A stretch of 64,000 bases of DNA from Oscillospiraceae bacterium. Lineage in GTDB: Bacteria > Bacillota > Clostridia > Oscillospirales > Oscillospiraceae. A model generated the notes under the pieces. That model was not told where the DNA came from and did no database searches. It saw only the letters and a list, made by a program, of their open reading frames with translations. Position numbers and translations under genes: made by a program. The stretch spans positions 174,053-238,052 of the forward strand of contig JAFTVV010000022.1 of NCBI GenBank assembly GCA_017465625.1, read 5' to 3'. Positions 37,464 through 45,698 of the stretch are shown one piece after another. Position 1 is the first letter of the stretch, and each line of letters begins with the position of its first letter.

Positions 37464-37474
37464 TTTGTATATTT

Positions 37475-37507
37475 AAGACAGCTCAAATAAATTATTTGAG
37501 CTGTCTT
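37475..37507 (+). terminator. Terminator after the coaD operon
   Basis: AAGACAGCTCAAATAA and TTATTTGAGCTGTCTT pair over 16 bases with a one-base loop; the tail is TTTTG. pgcA begins only 20 bases later, so its promoter, if any, lies within or before it. Confidence 0.8.
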
Positions 37508-37527
37508 TTGACTATTGGAGGTACACA

Positions 37528-39222
37528 ATGAACTATTTGGAAAATTATCATTTTTGGCTTAATGAAAAACTTCCCCTCGATGTAGTTGAGGAACTTCGAG
37601 CCATTGCAGACAATGAGGATGAACTCAAGGACCGCTTTGGCAGCGACCTTCAATTCGGTACTGCCGGTATGCGTGGCATTATGGGCGCAGGCAGCAACCG
37701 TTTGAATCGGTATACTGTTCGTCGTGCCGCTCAGGGTATGGCTTCCTGGCTGAAATCCACTGATCTGCCACAAAAGGCTGCTATCGGATATGATTCGCGG
37801 CATAATTCCAGACTCTTTGCCGAAGTCTGCGCTGTTGCTTTTGCAGAACAGGGGATTAAAACGTATTTATTTGATCGCTTAGCACCTACACCAATGCTTT
37901 CTTATGCAGTACGCGAGTTAAAATGCGGCTGCGGCATTGTAATTTCCGCAAGCCATAATGCAGGCGCTTATAACGGTGTAAAGTGTTACGGCCCGGACGG
38001 CTGCCAAATGACGGATGAACCTGCCGCTGTAGTGACTCAGAAAATTTCCGAGATCCCTTACTTCGTTCCTGAGGAAAAGACCTTTAATGTGTTCCTGAAC
38101 GAAGGAATGATTGCATATATTGAAGAAAACATTTGGCAAAAATATTACGATACCGTACTTACTGAAGCAGTCGATTTGGAAACCGTCCGAAATGCCGGTT
38201 TAAATGTAGTTTACACCCCTCTTTGCGGTACCGGAAATGAGCCTGTACGGGAGATTTTCAGAAGATTAAATGTCAACGTCTCCGTTGTAGGCTGCCAGGA
38301 GCTTCCTGATGGCGATTTTAAGACTTGTGAATATCCGAATCCTGAGACAGACGCTGCGCTCTTAGAGAGCTATAAGGTGGCTGACCAAAACCCGTGCGAT
38401 GTGATCTTGGGCACTGATCCGGACTGTGATCGTGTTGCGATTGCTGTTCCCAGTGCCGATGGATACAAAAAGCTTACGGGCAATGAACTCGGATGTCTGT
38501 TGCTGGAATACATTTTAAAGAAGAGCTCCGAAAAGAATACTTTGCCCGAAAAAGGAATTGTTGTGCGCAGTATCGTTTCTGCACCCTTGGCTGACAAAAT
38601 TGCCGAAAAATATGGTGTAGAAATGAAGGCTGTTTTGACCGGATTTAAATATATTGGCGGCGAGATTCTAAAGCTGGAAGAGATCGGGGAAGAAAGACGC
38701 TATATCTTTGGCTTTGAGGAAAGCTGCGGTTATTTGAAGGGCACCTATGCACGTGATAAGGATGCTGTTGTCGCTTCGATGCTGGTGTGTGAATTGGCTG
38801 CTTCCTTAAAGAGCGAGGGCAAAACGATTCTTGACGCATTGAGTGCACTCTACGAAAATTACGGCTATTATATGTGCAAAGTTCAAAGTATTGAATTGAC
38901 TGGTGCTGGTGCAATGGAGAAAGCAGCTAAGATGATGGCTGATTTGCGCAGTGTTGTTCCTTCTGCTATTGGCGGTGTGCCGGTCACCATCTTCCGCGAT
39001 TACAAATCAGGTGTGGCAACAAATGTTGTCTCCGGCGAAAAATCCTCTATTGCACTCCCTTCGTCCAATGTCTTAGAGTTTATCTTAGGAGAGCAGGGAA
39101 GTGTCATTGCCAGACCCTCCGGAACAGAACCGAAAGTGAAGTTCTACTATACAGCCGTCGGAAATTCTAAAAACGATGCTGAAGAGCTTCTGCAGCGGAT
39201 GATGCAGCAAATGTCCAAATAA
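37528..39222 (+). CDS. pgcA: Phosphoglucomutase/phosphomannomutase family enzyme
   Basis: A 564-aa alpha-D-phosphohexomutase that interconverts glucose-1-P and glucose-6-P, feeding wall precursors and glycolipids. The active-site Ser lies in ISASHNAGAYNGVK, where the usual TASHNP is changed to SASHNA. The metal loop is GTDPDCDRVAIAV and the phosphate-binding C-terminal loop is ARPSGTEPKVKFY. The substrate-binding GFEESCGY segment is present (family GFE motif). Length and order fit the PgcA group. ATG follows TTGGAGG. Confidence 0.92.
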   Translation: MNYLENYHFWLNEKLPLDVVEELRAIADNEDELKDRFGSDLQFGTAGMRGIMGAGSNRLNRYTVRRAAQGMASWLKSTDLPQKAAIGYDSRHNSRLFAEVCAVAFAEQGIKTYLFDRLAPTPMLSYAVRELKCGCGIVISASHNAGAYNGVKCYGPDGCQMTDEPAAVVTQKISEIPYFVPEEKTFNVFLNEGMIAYIEENIWQKYYDTVLTEAVDLETVRNAGLNVVYTPLCGTGNEPVREIFRRLNVNVSVVGCQELPDGDFKTCEYPNPETDAALLESYKVADQNPCDVILGTDPDCDRVAIAVPSADGYKKLTGNELGCLLLEYILKKSSEKNTLPEKGIVVRSIVSAPLADKIAEKYGVEMKAVLTGFKYIGGEILKLEEIGEERRYIFGFEESCGYLKGTYARDKDAVVASMLVCELAASLKSEGKTILDALSALYENYGYYMCKVQSIELTGAGAMEKAAKMMADLRSVVPSAIGGVPVTIFRDYKSGVATNVVSGEKSSIALPSSNVLEFILGEQGSVIARPSGTEPKVKFYYTAVGNSKNDAEELLQRMMQQMSK

Positions 39223-39241
39223 AATTAGTTATATAATTAAT

Positions 39242-39274
39242 TACCCGTACAAGAGTATGTCTCTTGTACGGGTA
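39242..39274 (+). terminator. pgcA terminator
   Basis: TACCCGTACAAGAG and CTCTTGTACGGGTA around TATGT, followed by TAATTTTTA. Confidence 0.88.
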
Positions 39275-39322
39275 TAATTTTTACTGGGAGCTCATAGATT
39301 GAAACAGAAGGGGAGTGCTGTA

Positions 39323-39733
39323 ATGAAACAACAGAGTCGTTTTCGGATTAAACCAATAGAGCTTGTTACGGGTGTTTCCGTGGCAACAGGAATTATGATG
39401 CTATTATCTGTGATTGGCGCACTTTTGATAAATAAAGATCTTGTTCCTGAAAATAGTATTATTCATATGGCGATGGCAATACACTTTCTCTCAGTATGTA
39501 TATCTTCTTTTGCTTTAAAACTAATCTACGAATGCGATAATGCACTCCAAACCATCCTAATTTCGTTTGCATATTTTTTGATCCTATTGGCGGTACATCT
39601 GACCATAAAAGCGGACTTTCGCAATATACTTGTAACGCTCCTCAGCGCCATTGGCGGTGCAATTCCGGCATTAACAACCGATATATTAAAGAAAAAGGGC
39701 AAAAACAAAGGATATAAGTATCGTTTTCGTTAA
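39323..39733 (+). CDS. Four-helix membrane protein, 136 aa (TIGR04086-like)
   Basis: A small membrane protein with about four hydrophobic segments (LVTGVSVATGIMMLLSVIGAL; IIHMAMAIHFLSVCISSFAL; LISFAYFLILLAVHLTI; LVTLLSAIGGAIPALTT), basic ends and a very basic C-terminus (KKKGKNKGYKYRFR). The helix layout resembles the TIGR04086 family of small Firmicute membrane proteins; I am only moderately sure. ATG at 39323 was selected because of AAGGGGAG seven bases upstream; an earlier TTG (39299) has no SD. It is a single gene between two hairpins. Confidence 0.68.
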   Translation: MKQQSRFRIKPIELVTGVSVATGIMMLLSVIGALLINKDLVPENSIIHMAMAIHFLSVCISSFALKLIYECDNALQTILISFAYFLILLAVHLTIKADFRNILVTLLSAIGGAIPALTTDILKKKGKNKGYKYRFR

Positions 39734-39746
39734 TTTGTACAATTTC

Positions 39747-39780
39747 AATCGGCAGGTAAATACCATTTACCTGCCGATTG
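39747..39780. repeat. Perfect inverted repeat after the membrane protein
   Basis: CAATCGGCAGGTAAAT and its complement ATTTACCTGCCGATTG around a short loop. No T run follows, so it may be a weak terminator or a protein site. Confidence 0.6.
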
Positions 39781-40043
39781 AGAAATGAAACTTTTCCTGC
39801 ATTTTCAATATTTGGTAAAGGGGAGGGGTGTTCGCCCCAATATCTTGTTTTATGCTGTTTTTATTTGATTTAAGGTTTACGTAGTTTACATAATGATGTT
39901 GACATAATACTGGTCATAATAAACAAAAAATTCATTTTTCTCTGTTTTTGCTTGCTTTTAAGCCTTTATTCAAGTATAGTATTGGAGTAATCGTTCTCCA
40001 ATGCATTTTGCTTTAGGTCCAATTTTAATGCAAAGGAGAATAT
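39781..40043. other. Non-coding gap with TTTACA/TTGACA-rich repeats
   Basis: No reading frame with an SD. It holds a tandem pair of 14-base units, GTTTACATAATGAT and GTTGACATAATACT (39884-39911), sharing 11 of 14 bases, and a palindromic-looking GGAGTAATCGTTCTCC at about 39985-40000. I could not fit a clean promoter. Confidence 0.55.
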
Positions 40044-40526
40044 TTGTTGTATAAGTGGTTAATGCAATTACGCTTTCGATTTTCATACCGTCGTCCATCA
40101 GTGTTGCACGTTACCCTTTGCTGGATCTTCGGTTTGTTAATCGGTATTTTTTTCGCGCTTCTGCAAGATTTTGGCTCATTGAAGGATTACGACTCAAGTG
40201 CGACTTTTACTTATTCGCATGTCAGTTTTATTCTTTTTTCATTAAGCGGCATTTTACTGGCATATTTGTTTCTTACTGTAAATCGCTTGTTGTTTAATGT
40301 TATTGTTTTTATAAGGGCTTTTCTTCAGGGCTACTGCTTGATTCTGCTGTGTGTTCACTTTAACGCATATATCAGCCTATATGCATTGTTTTCCCAGACT
40401 TGCAATAATTGCATACTGCTTTTGACCGCATTTTTGTGTGCAAAAGGTATGCTCCTGAAATCAATTTTTTGCCCGACCATTAATATTTGCGTTTTATTTT
40501 CGCTCGTTCATTTGATGTTACTATAG
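40044..40526 (+). CDS. Polytopic membrane protein, 160 aa (possible SpoIIM-like)
   Basis: A protein with about four transmembrane helices (VTLCWIFGLLIGIFFALL; FILFSLSGILLAYLFLTV; FNVIVFIRAFLQGYCLILL; TICVLF-type end). It starts with TTG after AAAGGAG and lies directly before a XerD-like gene. SpoIIM, needed for engulfment, is a membrane protein of this kind often found beside xerD in Clostridia, and FIRAFLQG faintly resembles its RGF-type segment, but the similarity is weak and I keep this as a possibility only. No other family recognised. Confidence 0.6.
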   Translation: MLYKWLMQLRFRFSYRRPSVLHVTLCWIFGLLIGIFFALLQDFGSLKDYDSSATFTYSHVSFILFSLSGILLAYLFLTVNRLLFNVIVFIRAFLQGYCLILLCVHFNAYISLYALFSQTCNNCILLLTAFLCAKGMLLKSIFCPTINICVLFSLVHLMLL

Positions 40527-40544
40527 AGAAAGGATGTGATTGTA

Positions 40545-41426
40545 TTGGATTTTGTTCATGCCTATGAAAATTATCTGACCAAAGTAAAAAAATCTTCCGG
40601 TAATACAGTCGCGTCCTATTTGCGTGACATTCGCCAGTTTGAACAGTGGGCAACGGATGAATGTAATAGAGGACTTCTGCATATCACAAAGGAAGATATT
40701 CATCGTTATCTACAGCATATGTACTCTATAGGCAAATCGGGAGCGACCATTTCGCGCAGTGCGGCCAGTATTAAAAACTTTTACGCGTACTTAATTTCCA
40801 CAGGATTTATTGAAATCAATCCTGTAACAGATATTCACATTGACAGGGGAGAGAAGAAGCTCCCGGAAATTCTGACGGGCCGTGAGATCGAGCTTCTGCT
40901 GGCACAGCCCAACTGCGTAGATCCTAAAGGCTTTCGCGATAAGGCGATGCTGGAAGTTTTATACGCCACCGGTATTCGTGTTACAGAGCTGATCGACCTG
41001 AATATTTCCGATGTAAATTTAGAGCTTGGTGCGATTAAGTGCAATGGTGCTAAAAAATCCCGTACAATTCCGCTTTATCCCACGGCACTGAAGGCGTTGC
41101 GCGCATATGTTCGTGACATTCGTAAAACGATGCTCTCTGATCCTACAGAAGATGCGCTTTTTGTGAATATAAATGGCAGTCGTATGAGTCGCCAGGGCTT
41201 TTGGAAGATTCTGAAGTACTATCAGGATAAGGCAAATATCGAAAAAGACATTACACCGCATACATTGCGGCACAGTTTTGCTGTTCATTTGCTTGAAAAC
41301 GGGGCAGATTTAGGCTCTTTGCAAGAATTAATGGGGCATTGTGATATTTCGTCTACACAAATGTATACCCATATGATCAACAGCAAATTAAAATCCGTAT
41401 ATGAAAAATGTCATCCAAAGGCATAA
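40545..41426 (+). CDS. xerD: Tyrosine recombinase XerD-like
   Basis: A 293-aa site-specific recombinase. The N-terminal SAM-like core-binding domain (FVHAYENYLTKVKKSSGNTV) and catalytic domain are intact: Arg in YATGIRVTELIDL, Lys in KKSRTIPL, HTLRHSF (His, Arg), LMGHCDISSTQMYTH (His, nucleophile Tyr). Size and the HxxR/GH..Y pattern fit XerC/XerD, which resolve chromosome dimers at dif with FtsK. The start is likely TTG at 40545 (AAGGA ten bases before), a GTG at 40536 lies closer. Located after the TM gene and before the pfkA terminator. Confidence 0.9.
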   Translation: MDFVHAYENYLTKVKKSSGNTVASYLRDIRQFEQWATDECNRGLLHITKEDIHRYLQHMYSIGKSGATISRSAASIKNFYAYLISTGFIEINPVTDIHIDRGEKKLPEILTGREIELLLAQPNCVDPKGFRDKAMLEVLYATGIRVTELIDLNISDVNLELGAIKCNGAKKSRTIPLYPTALKALRAYVRDIRKTMLSDPTEDALFVNINGSRMSRQGFWKILKYYQDKANIEKDITPHTLRHSFAVHLLENGADLGSLQELMGHCDISSTQMYTHMINSKLKSVYEKCHPKA

Positions 41427-41427
41427 A

Positions 41428-41460
41428 AAAGGTCTATTGATTTGAACTCAATAGACCTTT
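41428..41460. terminator. Convergent terminator for xerD and pfkA
   Basis: AAAGGTCTATTGA and TCAATAGACCTTT form a 13-base stem with A and T tails on the two sides. Confidence 0.88.
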
Positions 41461-41491
41461 TATTATTTGGTTCAGTTAGGGTAGGGGACTA

Positions 41492-42463
41492 TCAAATACC
41501 CGTCATTGCCGCCATCACATCTACTTCCATAGACTGAATATGCTTCTGCATCTGAAGCGCTTCGTCTATATCGACGTCTGTAAATGTGCCTGCTTTTGTG
41601 CAAACAATTCGATTGGTTTTACCGGCTAAAAGTAATTCAACTGCAAGATAACCCATTTTGGTAGCATTAACACGGTCACGTCCGGAAGGAGTGCCGCCAC
41701 GTTGTATGTGTCCTAAAACAGTAACACGAGGATCCAAATCAATGGAATCCTTAATTTTGTTGGCAATATCAGCGGCAGAACCTGCGCCTTCAGCAACAAC
41801 GATCATATAGTGAGTGAAGCCGTTAAATCTGGCAGCACGAATTTTTTCTATAACATCTCTTTCAAAATCAATTTCTTTTTCAGGGACTAAGACCGCTGTT
41901 GCGCCAACGGCTAAGCCGACGTACATTGCCAGGAAGCCGGCATTGCGTCCCATAACCTCCACAACGGAGCAGCGCTCGTGAGACTGCATTGTATCCCGAA
42001 GTTTATCAATGCAATCAATGGCTGTATTGGCTGCGGTATCAAAACCGATAGAATAGTTTGTACAGCTGATATCGTTATCGATGGTTGCAGGTATACAAAC
42101 AACATTAATACCCCATTTGGACAGGGCACGAGCGCCGCGGAAGGTGCCGTCGCCGCCGATTGCAATAATGCTGTCTAACCCAAGAAATTTACAGGTTGAA
42201 ACTGCTTTTTTCTGACCTTCTTCGTTCAAAAATTCTTTACTGCGAGCTGTATATAGTATTGTGCCGCCACGGTTAATGGTGTGAGAAACATTTTTTTCAT
42301 CCAATTTAATGATATCACCTGTAATCAGGCCATTATAGCCGCGGCGAATACCGTAACACTCTATACCGTGATACAGGGCAGTGCGCACAACAGATCGAAC
42401 GCAAGCGTTCATACCCGGTGCATCTCCACCACTGGTAAGTACACCAATTCTTTTAACCGACAT
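41492..42463 (-). CDS. pfkA: 6-phosphofructokinase, ATP-dependent
   Basis: A 323-aa glycolytic kinase that makes fructose 1,6-bisphosphate. The ATP motif is VLTSGGDAPGMNA at the N-terminus and IAIGGDGTFRGA (with Gly at the position that favours ATP over pyrophosphate), the catalytic loop is IPATIDNDISCT, and fructose-6-P binding is at EVMGRNAGFLA and HIQRGGTPSGRDR. Normal length. ATG follows AGGAGG; a sigma-A promoter lies 35 bases upstream. Pyruvate kinase, a frequent partner, is not adjacent. Confidence 0.97.
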   Translation of the reverse strand: MSVKRIGVLTSGGDAPGMNACVRSVVRTALYHGIECYGIRRGYNGLITGDIIKLDEKNVSHTINRGGTILYTARSKEFLNEEGQKKAVSTCKFLGLDSIIAIGGDGTFRGARALSKWGINVVCIPATIDNDISCTNYSIGFDTAANTAIDCIDKLRDTMQSHERCSVVEVMGRNAGFLAMYVGLAVGATAVLVPEKEIDFERDVIEKIRAARFNGFTHYMIVVAEGAGSAADIANKIKDSIDLDPRVTVLGHIQRGGTPSGRDRVNATKMGYLAVELLLAGKTNRIVCTKAGTFTDVDIDEALQMQKHIQSMEVDVMAAMTGI

Positions 42464-42497
42464 CTGATTTTCCTCCTATTAAAAACGTCTTGAAGCT

Positions 42498-42526
42498 ATT
42501 TTAGCTGATATATCATCACTTGTAAA
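42498..42526 (-). promoter_or_regulatory. Sigma-A promoter for pfkA
   Basis: Minus-strand TTTACA, 17 bases, TAAAAT, with a leader of about 30 bases. Confidence 0.78.
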
Positions 42527-42597
42527 GCAAAAAATAATGAATTTATTCTAAAAACGACAAAATCCTGTTATGGAGGATATGTACGAAACAAAGCTAT

Positions 42598-42661
42598 CAT
42601 TTGGTATCGGTGCAGGCTGATCGCGGGGTTCATTTGGTATCGGTGCAGGCTGATCGCAGGG
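42598..42661. repeat. Two-copy 33-bp tandem repeat
   Basis: The unit CATTTGGTATCGGTGCAGGC plus TGATCGCGGGG occurs twice (42598-42628 and 42631-42661) separated by TT, with a single base difference. The GC-rich unit stands out in an AT-rich gap. Confidence 0.85.
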
Positions 42662-42715
42662 GAAAGGATTCTACATATTCGCACGGCAATCTTGACGCAC
42701 GCATACTACCACCGA

Positions 42716-42751
42716 GCGAACGCAACAAAATAAAAATTTTGTTGCGTTCGC
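42716..42751. repeat. Perfect palindrome with 16-bp arms
   Basis: GCGAACGCAACAAAAT and ATTTTGTTGCGTTCGC surround AAAA. Its right arm contains the -35 box of a plus-strand promoter, so it could be an operator, a terminator, or both. Confidence 0.85.
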
Positions 42752-42770
42752 AGTGTATTTATGTTATAAT
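42742..42770 (+). promoter_or_regulatory. Sigma-A promoter with no adjacent gene
   Basis: TTGCGT, 17 bases, TATAAT. The expected start near 42777 is almost 500 bases before the recombinase gene; no translated frame with an SD lies between. Confidence 0.7.
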
Positions 42771-43234
42771 GATTACAGCGAAGTAACATTCCATCATTTT
42801 AATCCTTGTTTTTTCCGATTCTACTAGCTGTTAGCCGATTGCAGCAATTGCTACTATATGCTCCAAGACTTCTTATTATATTTGTATTATCAGTCATATA
42901 ATCTCGCGAATTTCTTTTACAAATGTTACGCTTATAATCCGTCTGCTTTTTCTAAAATAATCACTCCAGCGATTCCATTTTATACTTCAATCAAATTGTA
43001 TTGCGTCATACATTTTAATTCATACTATTACATAAATACATCATTATCTGATCAGTATTGTATTCCGGTACAGATTGTGTTACGATTGATTAAACGTTTG
43101 ATTTTAATGTTTACGCAAGCGCATACGATATCCTTTATACATATCATTCATTGGACAGCCAACAATGGTTACATCATATCTCCCGTTTGTTGCTGAATAA
43201 TCAATCTATTAAAAATAATATTATAATTTATAAA
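42771..43234 (+). other. AT-rich stretch, possible long leader or small RNA
   Basis: The gap between the orphan promoter and the recombinase SOS box. A 112-codon open frame (42858-43196) lacks an SD and has a strange Tyr/Ile/Phe-rich composition, so I do not call it. No tRNA or known RNA fold was recognised. A TATAAT at 43222-43227 may be the -10 of the recombinase, but no good -35 is seen. Confidence 0.4.
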
Positions 43235-43248
43235 CGAACGTTTGTTCG
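43235..43248 (+). promoter_or_regulatory. LexA/DinR (SOS) box before the recombinase gene
   Basis: CGAACGTTTGTTCG is a full match to the Gram-positive LexA core GAAC-N4-GTTC with both flanking C and G. It begins eight bases after a TATAAT and about 20 bases before the recombinase start, where a repressor would block transcription. Confidence 0.8.
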
Positions 43249-43269
43249 TTACTTTTTGAGGTGAAAAAA

Positions 43270-44286
43270 ATGAGTAAATATGCTGATTGTCCGCAAATTT
43301 TAAGGGATTTTCTTGCATATCACGAGAATATCAAGGCGCAATCTCCCCGTACAATATCCGAATATTACCTTGATTTAAGGCTTTTTTTGCGATTTATCAG
43401 GCTTATGCAAAACGAAATGCCGCTTAGTACCGACATCAATGTGATACCCATAAAAGATATTGACATTGAATTTATTCGATCTATTACAACTTCTCAAATA
43501 TTTGATTTTCTATCGTATCTGGCCAATGACCGTATTGCGAATCCGGATGCGCTTTCTCCGGAGCGAGGCATCAGTGCCACATCTCGTTCCAGAAAGTTGT
43601 CCGCAATTAAATCCTTCTATAAATACTTAACGATTCGTACAAAGCAGTTAACAGAAAATCCTGTTGCAGATCTGGAATATCCAAAGCTTCGCAAAAGCTT
43701 GCCCCGATATTTGACCTTTAAAGAGTCTGCCGCGCTGCTGCAGTCCGTTTCCGGGCCGAATGCAAAGCGTGATTACGCGATACTGATGCTGTTTTTAAAC
43801 TGCGGAATCCGACGCAGTGAGCTTGTGGGACTAAACCTGAATGACGTCTACGAGGACCGAATTCGTGTTATTGGTAAAGGCAATAAAGAACGTTTTGTTT
43901 ACTTTGGAACATCATGCAGAAAGGCCATCGAGGCCTATTTGCCTGAGAGAAACAAACAGGTCTTGTCCGACAACCGTGCGCTGTTTGGCTCGCGCGACAG
44001 CAATCGAATCAGTGTTACGGCAGTACATCGTCTTGTCAAAAAGGCACTGCTGCAGGCCGGTTTAGATCCCGAACTTTATTCTGCCCATAAACTGCGCCAC
44101 ACAGCAGCTACAATGATGTTATCCGGTGGCGTTGATGTAAAAACTGTTCAGGAAGTTTTAGGCCACGAAAATTTAAATACCACACAAATCTATACGCACA
44201 TTGAGAATACGGAGCTGCGACTTGCTTCGGAAGCAAATCCGTTATCTAAAATTGACTATATTGAAGAGAATGAGGAGGGGACGTAG
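43270..44286 (+). CDS. Tyrosine recombinase (XerC-like), SOS-box controlled
   Basis: A 338-aa recombinase with an N-terminal core-binding domain (QILRDFLAYHENIKAQSPRT) that is longer than in XerD, containing an insert around LMQNEMPLSTDINVIP. Catalytic residues: Arg in NCGIRRSELVGL, Lys in GKGNKERFV, HKLRHTAATMM, LGHENLNTTQIYTH with the Tyr nucleophile. Similar genes are annotated xerC in Clostridia, but the SOS box and insert suggest a specialised role. The ATG at 43270 lies after GAGGTG; a GTG nine bases earlier is possible. A hairpin overlaps its stop codon; radA follows on the other strand. Confidence 0.9.
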   Translation: MSKYADCPQILRDFLAYHENIKAQSPRTISEYYLDLRLFLRFIRLMQNEMPLSTDINVIPIKDIDIEFIRSITTSQIFDFLSYLANDRIANPDALSPERGISATSRSRKLSAIKSFYKYLTIRTKQLTENPVADLEYPKLRKSLPRYLTFKESAALLQSVSGPNAKRDYAILMLFLNCGIRRSELVGLNLNDVYEDRIRVIGKGNKERFVYFGTSCRKAIEAYLPERNKQVLSDNRALFGSRDSNRISVTAVHRLVKKALLQAGLDPELYSAHKLRHTAATMMLSGGVDVKTVQEVLGHENLNTTQIYTHIENTELRLASEANPLSKIDYIEENEEGT

Positions 44287-44294
44287 TCCCCTCC
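44274..44294. terminator. Convergent terminator for the recombinase and radA
   Basis: GGAGGGGAC and GTCCCCTCC around GTA; the recombinase stop codon TAG lies in the loop/right arm. A TTATTAT tail follows on the plus strand. Confidence 0.7.
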
Positions 44295-44301
44295 CCTGTT
44301 A

Positions 44302-45663
44302 TTATATGGCAATTTCTATAGCCTGCCGAATATCCTTTGCACGATAAACAGCCATTCCTTTAGGAACATCCAGTCCTTCTGTTTTACTCATTGGGATAAT
44401 GCACTTTGTAAATCCAAGGCGTGCCGCCTCAGATAACCTTTGATTTAAATTGGAAACGGAGCGAATTTCACCGGTGAGCCCCACTTCCCCGATTGCAACC
44501 AGATCAGCCGGAATCGCCTTATCCAAATAAGAGGAAGCCACTGCCAAAATTACAGGCAAATCTGCCGCCGGTTCATCCAATTGCAAGCCGCCGATTACAT
44601 TGATATAGGCATCAAAACAGCTCAGCTTCATTGCTGCGCGTTTTTCAGCAACCGCCAAAAGCAAAGCCGCACGATTGTAGTCAAAGCCGTCTGATGTTCT
44701 TCGGGGAACATTGAAAGAGGTTTTGCTAACCAGTGCCTGAACCTCCGCAAGCACCGGACGTGTGCCCTCCATAACACAGGCAACGCATGTGCCTGAAGCG
44801 CCTTCAGGACGCCCTTCCAAAAGCATTTGAGAGGGATTGGGAACTTCTAATAACCCCTTATCGGCCATTTCAAAAACACCGATTTCATTGGTAGAACCAA
44901 AACGGTTTTTTGCGCCGCGCAGAAGGCGGTAGCAAGAGTGGGGATCGCCTTCGAAATACAAGACGCAATCCACAATGTGCTCCAGAACCTTTGGTCCTGC
45001 AATATTGCCGTCTTTATTGATGTGCCCCACAACTAAAACGGTGATGCCGCGGCTTTTGGCAATCTCCATCAAAATCATGGTACACTCTTTCACCTGAGAT
45101 ACACTGCCGGGAGAGGATTCATTATCCTCATTATACATCGTCTGTATGGAGTCCACAATCAGAATATCCGGCTGAATACTGTCCAGTGCGGAAAGGATGT
45201 CGTTCATTCTCGTCTCGGAAAGAACGAACAAATTGTCCGGTTCCACATTCAAGCGCTGAGCGCGCATTTTAAGCTGGCGTTCGCTTTCCTCGCCGGAAAC
45301 GTATAAGACCGATCGCTCACTGCACAGGCAGTTGCATATCTGCAAAAGCAACGTGGATTTTCCGATACCGGGCGCACCGCCAACCAGCACCAAAGAACCG
45401 GCAACGAAACCGCCGCCCAATACCCTGTCCAGCTCCCCCATACCGGAGGAAAAACGAATTTCGTGGTCACCGTGAATGTCGGATATTTTTTGAGGATTGC
45501 GACTCTCCCCTACCGGCGCGGATTTGGCACGACCGGAGGGCGCAGAACGTTCGATGTGTTCCTGAAGGGTATTCCACGCACCGCAGGCTGGACATCTCCC
45601 CTGCCATTTTGGCGTTTCATTTCCGCAGGCGGTACAATAAAAAACACTTTTTGCTTTGGCCAT
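44302..45663 (-). CDS. radA: DNA repair protein RadA/Sms
   Basis: A 453-aa RecA-related ATPase that drives branch migration in recombination. N-terminal zinc finger of four Cys (CTACGNETPKWQGRCPACGAW region), RecA-like core with Walker A GGAPGIGKST and the RadA-specific KNRFGSTNE, and a C-terminal Lon-protease-like domain (DLPVILAVASSYLDKAIP, GEVGLTGEIRSV). The ATG's start has no strong SD but agrees with the family. Transcribed leftward, opposite the recombinase; cwlD lies upstream in the same direction. Confidence 0.96.
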   Translation of the reverse strand: MAKAKSVFYCTACGNETPKWQGRCPACGAWNTLQEHIERSAPSGRAKSAPVGESRNPQKISDIHGDHEIRFSSGMGELDRVLGGGFVAGSLVLVGGAPGIGKSTLLLQICNCLCSERSVLYVSGEESERQLKMRAQRLNVEPDNLFVLSETRMNDILSALDSIQPDILIVDSIQTMYNEDNESSPGSVSQVKECTMILMEIAKSRGITVLVVGHINKDGNIAGPKVLEHIVDCVLYFEGDPHSCYRLLRGAKNRFGSTNEIGVFEMADKGLLEVPNPSQMLLEGRPEGASGTCVACVMEGTRPVLAEVQALVSKTSFNVPRRTSDGFDYNRAALLLAVAEKRAAMKLSCFDAYINVIGGLQLDEPAADLPVILAVASSYLDKAIPADLVAIGEVGLTGEIRSVSNLNQRLSEAARLGFTKCIIPMSKTEGLDVPKGMAVYRAKDIRQAIEIAI

Positions 45664-45698
45664 AAATCAAGGCTCCCCTACTGTTTTTCTATATTATA

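Noticed and set aside
42598-42661. Tandem repeat read as a mini-CRISPR
   Set aside because: Only two copies with a two-base gap and no spacers or cas genes.
42716-42751. Palindrome read as a second LexA box because its ends are CGAAC and GTTCG
   Set aside because: The half-sites are separated by more than 20 bases instead of four, so it cannot be a standard SOS box.
42858-43196. Open frame of 112 codons in the gap before the SOS recombinase
   Set aside because: No ribosome binding site, very odd Tyr/Ile/Phe-rich composition, no recognisable motif; AT-rich non-coding DNA explains it.
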